64,000 nucleotides of DNA from assembly GCF_000330885.1 (NCBI RefSeq), contig NC_020062.1:1186374-1250373 (forward strand), written 5' to 3'. The notes beneath the pieces are model-generated. The model was given only the letters and a program-made list of their open reading frames with translations, made no database searches and was not told where the DNA came from. The DNA comes from Rhizobium tropici CIAT 899 (GTDB lineage: Bacteria > Pseudomonadota > Alphaproteobacteria > Rhizobiales > Rhizobiaceae). The position numbers and the translations under genes were made by a program. Shown in pieces: positions 60,024-64,000 of the stretch (position 1 is its first letter; each line of letters begins with the position of its first letter).

Positions 60024-61118
60024 TCAATAGATGCCGGTGCGTCTCGTGGCCGGTTGTCGTCCCAGGTTAACTTGCGAATTCTCGCTCGCGCTCCCCCTAA
60101 CAGTATCATGGAAAATTCTCAAATGCGCCTTTCGGGAGTCCGCATCTTCTATAAGCTGAGACATTAGCTCAATGTCGTGTGGGGTCATTCCTGCATAGGG
60201 ATCGCCCATCTCGTTGGCCCATTGATATATCAAATCGACCGAAACTTGCCGATTTCCGAGTGCACCGCTGAATATATCGGTCAACTGAGCAAGCCACCCT
60301 TCAGTCAATAGATCAATCCGTGCCGCAGGATGATGCATTTCCGATCTTCCATTGGCTATCACCTCCAGGAACTTGGCATTTGAGCCAAGCAACCTTTTTA
60401 CGCATCTGCGCTCAAAAGCACTAGAACCGCTTTCATGAAAAACGGTCACCCCCCGAAAGACATTACCGTGCACGATGACAACGCGAGTGCGATCTGCCCA
60501 AAATGCTAAGTTCTCCAGATGCTTCGGTATCTCACCTGAGACTTTGAAGAAACCCTTAATACCACGAGCACCACCTAAGTCGAACGCCTGGCCGAGAATT
60601 TCTGCCACTCTCGCTGCCGACTTGGGGCACACCGAGTTAAATTCCCTGTCGGCAACACGGGCAATCACTTTAGCAACAAATTCAACTTCAGCCTTGGACG
60701 CTCCAACCACAATCACGGGATCTTTCGAGAACCTCTCAAATCGGAGATTCGCATATTCACGGAGCTCCTTAACTGGCTTCGCAGCTTGCATTTGAAGCCA
60801 AAATGCCTCTGGCAACTGTTCGCAGCTGTGTTCAATTATATTTCGTTTGTTTTGAGCCAACTCAACTGCTCTAGGTAAGTTACTTGACACATATCCGACC
60901 ACCTCGCTCTCATAAAACTCGCTAGATAAATCGATCTCAATGAAACTTGACCGTGATTCACGCAGGTTGGCTATCAACAGCTCGAAGTAATCCTCATATT
61001 TTTGTTTGAAACTCGCAAAGCTACTCCAGCCGTTAAGCTCAACAGCCTCGGGCTTTGCGTCAGTTTCAGTTAGCAGTACACCTTCACTAAGCTCCTGCTC
61101 GATGTATGCTGAAAACAC
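60024..61118 (-). CDS. Unknown protein in the glycan island
   Basis: I do not recognise this 364-residue protein. No signal peptide or membrane helix is seen. It starts from GTG 61118 (MFSAYIEQELSEGVLL), 12 bases after the GT14-type gene's stop, so it is in the same operon. Residues ~130-155 (DPVIVVGASKAEVEFVAKVI) resemble the region QPVFIICGVSRSELRSVANV of the neighbouring GT14-type protein, hinting at a shared domain. Codon use is AT-rich. It could be a glycan-modifying or regulatory partner; function unknown. Confidence 0.65.
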   Translation of the reverse strand: MFSAYIEQELSEGVLLTETDAKPEAVELNGWSSFASFKQKYEDYFELLIANLRESRSSFIEIDLSSEFYESEVVGYVSSNLPRAVELAQNKRNIIEHSCEQLPEAFWLQMQAAKPVKELREYANLRFERFSKDPVIVVGASKAEVEFVAKVIARVADREFNSVCPKSAARVAEILGQAFDLGGARGIKGFFKVSGEIPKHLENLAFWADRTRVVIVHGNVFRGVTVFHESGSSAFERRCVKRLLGSNAKFLEVIANGRSEMHHPAARIDLLTEGWLAQLTDIFSGALGNRQVSVDLIYQWANEMGDPYAGMTPHDIELMSQLIEDADSRKAHLRIFHDTVRGSASENSQVNLGRQPATRRTGIY

Positions 61119-61130
61119 TACCGCGTACTA

Positions 61131-62462
61131 CTAGTGTACAACTGTGTGACGTGACCATTTCATACGTTCACCGATCTCACCATCGGTATGCCATGGCAAG
61201 ATAAACGCGGTATAGGCTCCTACTTTTTCTCCTTCCTTGATCGCATCGTAGAGGAAAGTTAAGCGTCGATCATCTCGTAGAGCAATATCATCGTCGCGAT
61301 AGCCGCCATAAATCGTGAGGTCATCTACGAATTCAATTCTTCGTCGGTCAAACAACGCTCCATGAACCCTAATATCCGGAAAATTGCGTACAACATTGGC
61401 TACTGATCGAAGCTCACTTCGGGACACACCACATATTATAAAGACCGGTTGATGGAGATAAAGTAAATCGCCCCACCAACTATCTGCAACATGTCCAATA
61501 AGACGGAAATGCTTATTCGGCATACCCCAGTAATCGACATAACGAGTATATTCATCAGTTCTCGTTCCTACGGCACGTTCTTCGAAAACAGCTCCTCGTT
61601 GTGAACCGTCGATATACGCATCTAATAGATCTCTTACATTCTTTGCATGCGGAGAGATTTTCCGCGCAAAGAAAAATGGTTGCCGATTAAGATATTCGGC
61701 ATGATCATCACCATAAACTATTGGAACTCCACTGTCGGAAAATTGATAAAGCGTAAGTATCGGAGAGCGAGCCTTCGGCTCCGTCGCAGAGGCAACAATA
61801 GTCTGAATAAACATTTCATCAGGTATCCAGACAGTTTTGAAGAAGGAAGCCAGCTCGCCATTTCTTCCCGCGGCAAGAACCAGCTTGATCGTCGACCACG
61901 TCAGTGTCCACCATTGGGAGCCCATGTGAGGTTGATGTCCGCTGGGGAAGCCTCTCTCAAGTCCTAGCCTCTGTTGCAGTTGCCAACTTTGGTCAAATAG
62001 AAAACCGTGCTTCTTCCAGTTAAAAAAGTGCCGATACCGATAACGCTCGTGAACCAACCCCCCCTTAACCCATTGTTCACTGCGTAAGTCTACGCACTCT
62101 ATGAACTCACGCCCGCGATTTTGCCGCAAATAATCTGTAAACTCTTCTATCGGACGAACTGGATAGTCTGCGCCACTCATCAGGTGAACGTAGTCGAAGT
62201 TTGAATCCGACCCGCTGATGGCCTCTAGTGCGTTAAGGGTCGCATTGACAATTGACCACTCCCCCCATGCAACTCTTACGCGACGGGGCCAAAGCACCCG
62301 ATCTGCGAGACTCCCAAGTTCTCGCTTCAGCGCCAAGAAACTCGCTTCGGACGAGTTTAAATCGTAATGGACGCAAACTGTATGATTTTGCGCCAGAACT
62401 CTCGCCAATCTGGCAACTTTGTCTGGATTGTCGTGGGCAAGTATAACAAAGGCGAGCTTCAT
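61131..62462 (-). CDS. GT14-type beta-1,6-N-acetylglucosaminyltransferase-like protein
   Basis: This 443-residue protein resembles the core-2/I-branching (GT14) transferases. KLAFVILAHDNPDKVARLAR and VCVHYDLNSSEASF match the N-terminal fold, and FDYVHLMSGADYPVRPIEEF is the typical H-L-x-S-G-x-D-Y-P motif. A C-terminal extra domain (about 300-440) is of the kind found in alphaproteobacterial relatives. ATG 62462 is preferred, 13 bases after the previous gene; a longer in-frame start exists at 62492. It probably adds a GlcNAc branch, or another sugar, to a surface polysaccharide. Confidence 0.8.
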   Translation of the reverse strand: MKLAFVILAHDNPDKVARLARVLAQNHTVCVHYDLNSSEASFLALKRELGSLADRVLWPRRVRVAWGEWSIVNATLNALEAISGSDSNFDYVHLMSGADYPVRPIEEFTDYLRQNRGREFIECVDLRSEQWVKGGLVHERYRYRHFFNWKKHGFLFDQSWQLQQRLGLERGFPSGHQPHMGSQWWTLTWSTIKLVLAAGRNGELASFFKTVWIPDEMFIQTIVASATEPKARSPILTLYQFSDSGVPIVYGDDHAEYLNRQPFFFARKISPHAKNVRDLLDAYIDGSQRGAVFEERAVGTRTDEYTRYVDYWGMPNKHFRLIGHVADSWWGDLLYLHQPVFIICGVSRSELRSVANVVRNFPDIRVHGALFDRRRIEFVDDLTIYGGYRDDDIALRDDRRLTFLYDAIKEGEKVGAYTAFILPWHTDGEIGERMKWSRHTVVH

Positions 62463-62475
62463 ATCGTAACTCAAT

Positions 62476-63873
62476 TTAAAACCAACGTCCAAAACTTAGG
62501 TAACCAAGCTCTGCTAGCTGCTGCGGCCCAGTATATTTTAAGGAATTTTCATAAAACAGAAAATCTTCACCGGCGCTGATTACATTGTGATATTTTTCAT
62601 ACTCGATTGAATCCTCATAATGTTCCTTCCGCTCTATTTCTTCTGACGCCTTCTCCGCCATCACAGAAAGAAATTTGAAATGGAGCAAACAGCCCGTAAC
62701 AGAAAGGAAGTGTCGTGGATGAGGCCAGTTCAATTTAGCTGGTGAAAGCACGTGGGTAGACGACAGATAGCAGAATTCAGGTCGCCACTTGACGAGAGGC
62801 GTCTTATTCATTGCGGGAGACTTCTCAGGCTGGTCTTTGAAGAATACTCTTCTTCGCGGCCCCCCCTGGACGAAAGTCTCCCCATACGAGGCATTAGCCT
62901 GCTGGGTATAACCTGTTCCGTCAAAATATGGAGCTACTTCTAGAGGATCCTGACCAATGGCGCTTATTGTCTCGCTCACCCGGCCTGCGGAGTACATGTC
63001 CAGCAACAAGCAGAACATGTGATCTTGCCCCTCGGAATCCAAAAAATCCAGTAACTCTCGCAGTCCTCGCGTCTTACAGTACGGGAATACAAAAAACTCG
63101 TCCGGATCCAACGTAAGGCACCAATGGCCTACCCCAAACTTTTTTAAAAGGGAGTTCGTCCAATGGACACCGAAATTTGCTTCTTTGTAGCTTGTTTTGG
63201 TGGTCCAAAGTGAACAATCTTCTTGAGATGCAAGGAAACCTCGCGCTTCATCTGTAGAGTCGTTGTCGACAAAAATAAAATGATTAACGCCCATCGCCCG
63301 GTAATATTGCAGGAAATAGGGGAGCCTGACGTATTCATTTCTAATTGTTGTAAAAATTAGAATGTCATGTTTTTTTATCTTCGGTGTCTTATCGGAAACA
63401 ACGATCAGATCTTTTCCGTACTTTTCAGCCAACTGAGAAGGCAAGGTAACATATCTATAGTGCTCGTCTTTTGAGCTCTCATTTACATTTGCGTTCCCTA
63501 TTAGTTTAGCCTTCAAATCGCCGAATCGAAGCAGGGTGCGCTTGGTTCTTTTCCACCTAAAAGCTTGTGGTACAGTGGCGTTTCTTGCCGACCATAAAAG
63601 CTTACCATTGGCCTCAATCCTTAGTCCTCTAAAGAACCTATTTAGCTCTGCAGGTCCTTCGGGAACTACGTGTTTGAGGGAAATGAAGAAGCCCGAATTC
63701 AAAGCCCTTTCACCATAGATGTCCTGCAAGTCGACCCTTGTTATCGATACAACTTTCGCCTTCAACTGTACATTTCCTACAAATACAGCGATGACCGGGC
63801 TATCGCCGCTCATGCAAAACGCCCACCCAAATACTCCCATGGAGTCGACTCTGTCGATGTGCCCTAATATCAT
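62476..63873 (-). CDS. Glycosyltransferase of the GT2/GT92-like group
   Basis: This ~465-residue protein has an N-terminal domain (about 1-100: MILGHIDRVDSMGVFGWAFC) of unknown role that precedes some bacterial glycan enzymes. From ~160 it has a GT-A fold: DILIFTTIRNEYVRLPYFLQ, HFIFVDNDSTDEARGFL and WCLTLDPDEFFVFPY (D-P-D metal motif). It resembles Glyco_tranf_2_4/GT92 proteins. ATG 63873 is preferred; an in-frame TTG extension to 63954 is less likely. The gene is AT-rich and first in this visible leftward group. Sugar donor and acceptor are unknown. Confidence 0.75.
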   Translation of the reverse strand: MILGHIDRVDSMGVFGWAFCMSGDSPVIAVFVGNVQLKAKVVSITRVDLQDIYGERALNSGFFISLKHVVPEGPAELNRFFRGLRIEANGKLLWSARNATVPQAFRWKRTKRTLLRFGDLKAKLIGNANVNESSKDEHYRYVTLPSQLAEKYGKDLIVVSDKTPKIKKHDILIFTTIRNEYVRLPYFLQYYRAMGVNHFIFVDNDSTDEARGFLASQEDCSLWTTKTSYKEANFGVHWTNSLLKKFGVGHWCLTLDPDEFFVFPYCKTRGLRELLDFLDSEGQDHMFCLLLDMYSAGRVSETISAIGQDPLEVAPYFDGTGYTQQANASYGETFVQGGPRRRVFFKDQPEKSPAMNKTPLVKWRPEFCYLSSTHVLSPAKLNWPHPRHFLSVTGCLLHFKFLSVMAEKASEEIERKEHYEDSIEYEKYHNVISAGEDFLFYENSLKYTGPQQLAELGYLSFGRWF

Positions 63874-63954
63874 AGCTAAGTACGCACCCTTTTCCTTGCT
63901 ATCATCTTTGGGAAGATGATAAACTACAAGAAAGACACTTTGATCTATTGCCAA

Positions 63955-64000
63955 ATTCTAAATATTGAGATCCCAGGTATTTTGCGCATTCGGATGACGC
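63955..64000. other. Window edge
   Basis: The last 46 bases hold no recognisable gene; they are probably upstream sequence of the leftward glycan genes. Confidence 0.4.

Noticed and set aside
1..64000. CRISPR arrays, tRNA or rRNA genes
   Set aside because: I saw no regularly spaced repeats and no cloverleaf or ribosomal RNA sequence while reading; short or unusual tRNAs could still be missed.

Overview
The window looks like a chromosome or megaplasmid segment from a member of the Rhizobiaceae (Rhizobium/Agrobacterium type). The clues are high GC with rhizobial codon use, a BcsN-containing cellulose operon, an RpoI-like iron sigma factor with TGA-N9-TCA (RirA/IRO-type) boxes, several ribose-type sugar ABC transporters, and IS66, IS630, ISL3, IS3 and IS5 family elements. 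I could run no database search; the family calls come from motifs and sequence recognition.

Region 1 (1-7040) is a polyol or sugar-acid catabolic locus: the end of an ABC permease, its periplasmic binding protein, a DeoR regulator, an FGGY kinase, a GlpD-like FAD dehydrogenase and a UxaB/mannitol-dehydrogenase-family reductase. The kinase plus GlpD-like pair resembles the logic of erythritol catabolism (EryA/EryB), but the substrate is not settled. A 13-bp inverted repeat lies in front of the reductase.

Region 2 (7373-30743) is the most interesting part: a large iron-regulated siderophore locus. A leftward operon encodes a siderophore-type acyltransferase, a MATE exporter, a Cys/Met-metabolism PLP enzyme, a LysA-type decarboxylase, a cytochrome P450 and an LpxL-type acyltransferase. 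A divergent rightward set encodes a single-module NRPS (degenerate C, then A-T-TE), an IucD-like N-monooxygenase, an Sfp-type phosphopantetheinyl transferase, an RpoI-like sigma factor, a GNAT protein, and a complete FhuC/FhuD/FhuB uptake system. A TonB-dependent receptor and an IroE-like esterase complete it. Four IRO-type boxes lie in exactly the three expected control regions. The gene set suggests an N6-hydroxylysine-derived, probably ester-containing hydroxamate siderophore, possibly lipid-modified, that I cannot match to a siderophore I know.

Region 3 (30744-40170) is a cellulose synthesis operon, bcsN-bcsA-bcsB-bcsZ plus a TPR protein, preceded by a CtrA-type TTAA-N7-TTAAC site. A small hypothetical gene follows.

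Region 4 (40949-51281) is a second sugar locus: an SMP-30 lactonase, two permeases, a double ATPase and a binding protein (leftward); then a soluble GAF histidine kinase and response regulator, a UxaA-type dehydratase (rightward), and a GntR regulator with two winged-helix domains. A perfect 22-bp palindrome sits in front of the dehydratase.

Region 5 (51438-55329) is a pile-up of insertion sequences: an ISL3 element abuts a truncated IS66 element, which in turn appears to be inserted in an IS5-type remnant, followed by an IS630 element. Region 6 (55385-63873) is a visibly AT-richer leftward glycosyltransferase island, split by an IS3 element, with a sialyltransferase-like protein, a GT4-GT2 fusion, a GT14-type enzyme, a GT92/GT2-like enzyme and one unknown protein. 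It is probably acquired surface-glycan genes.
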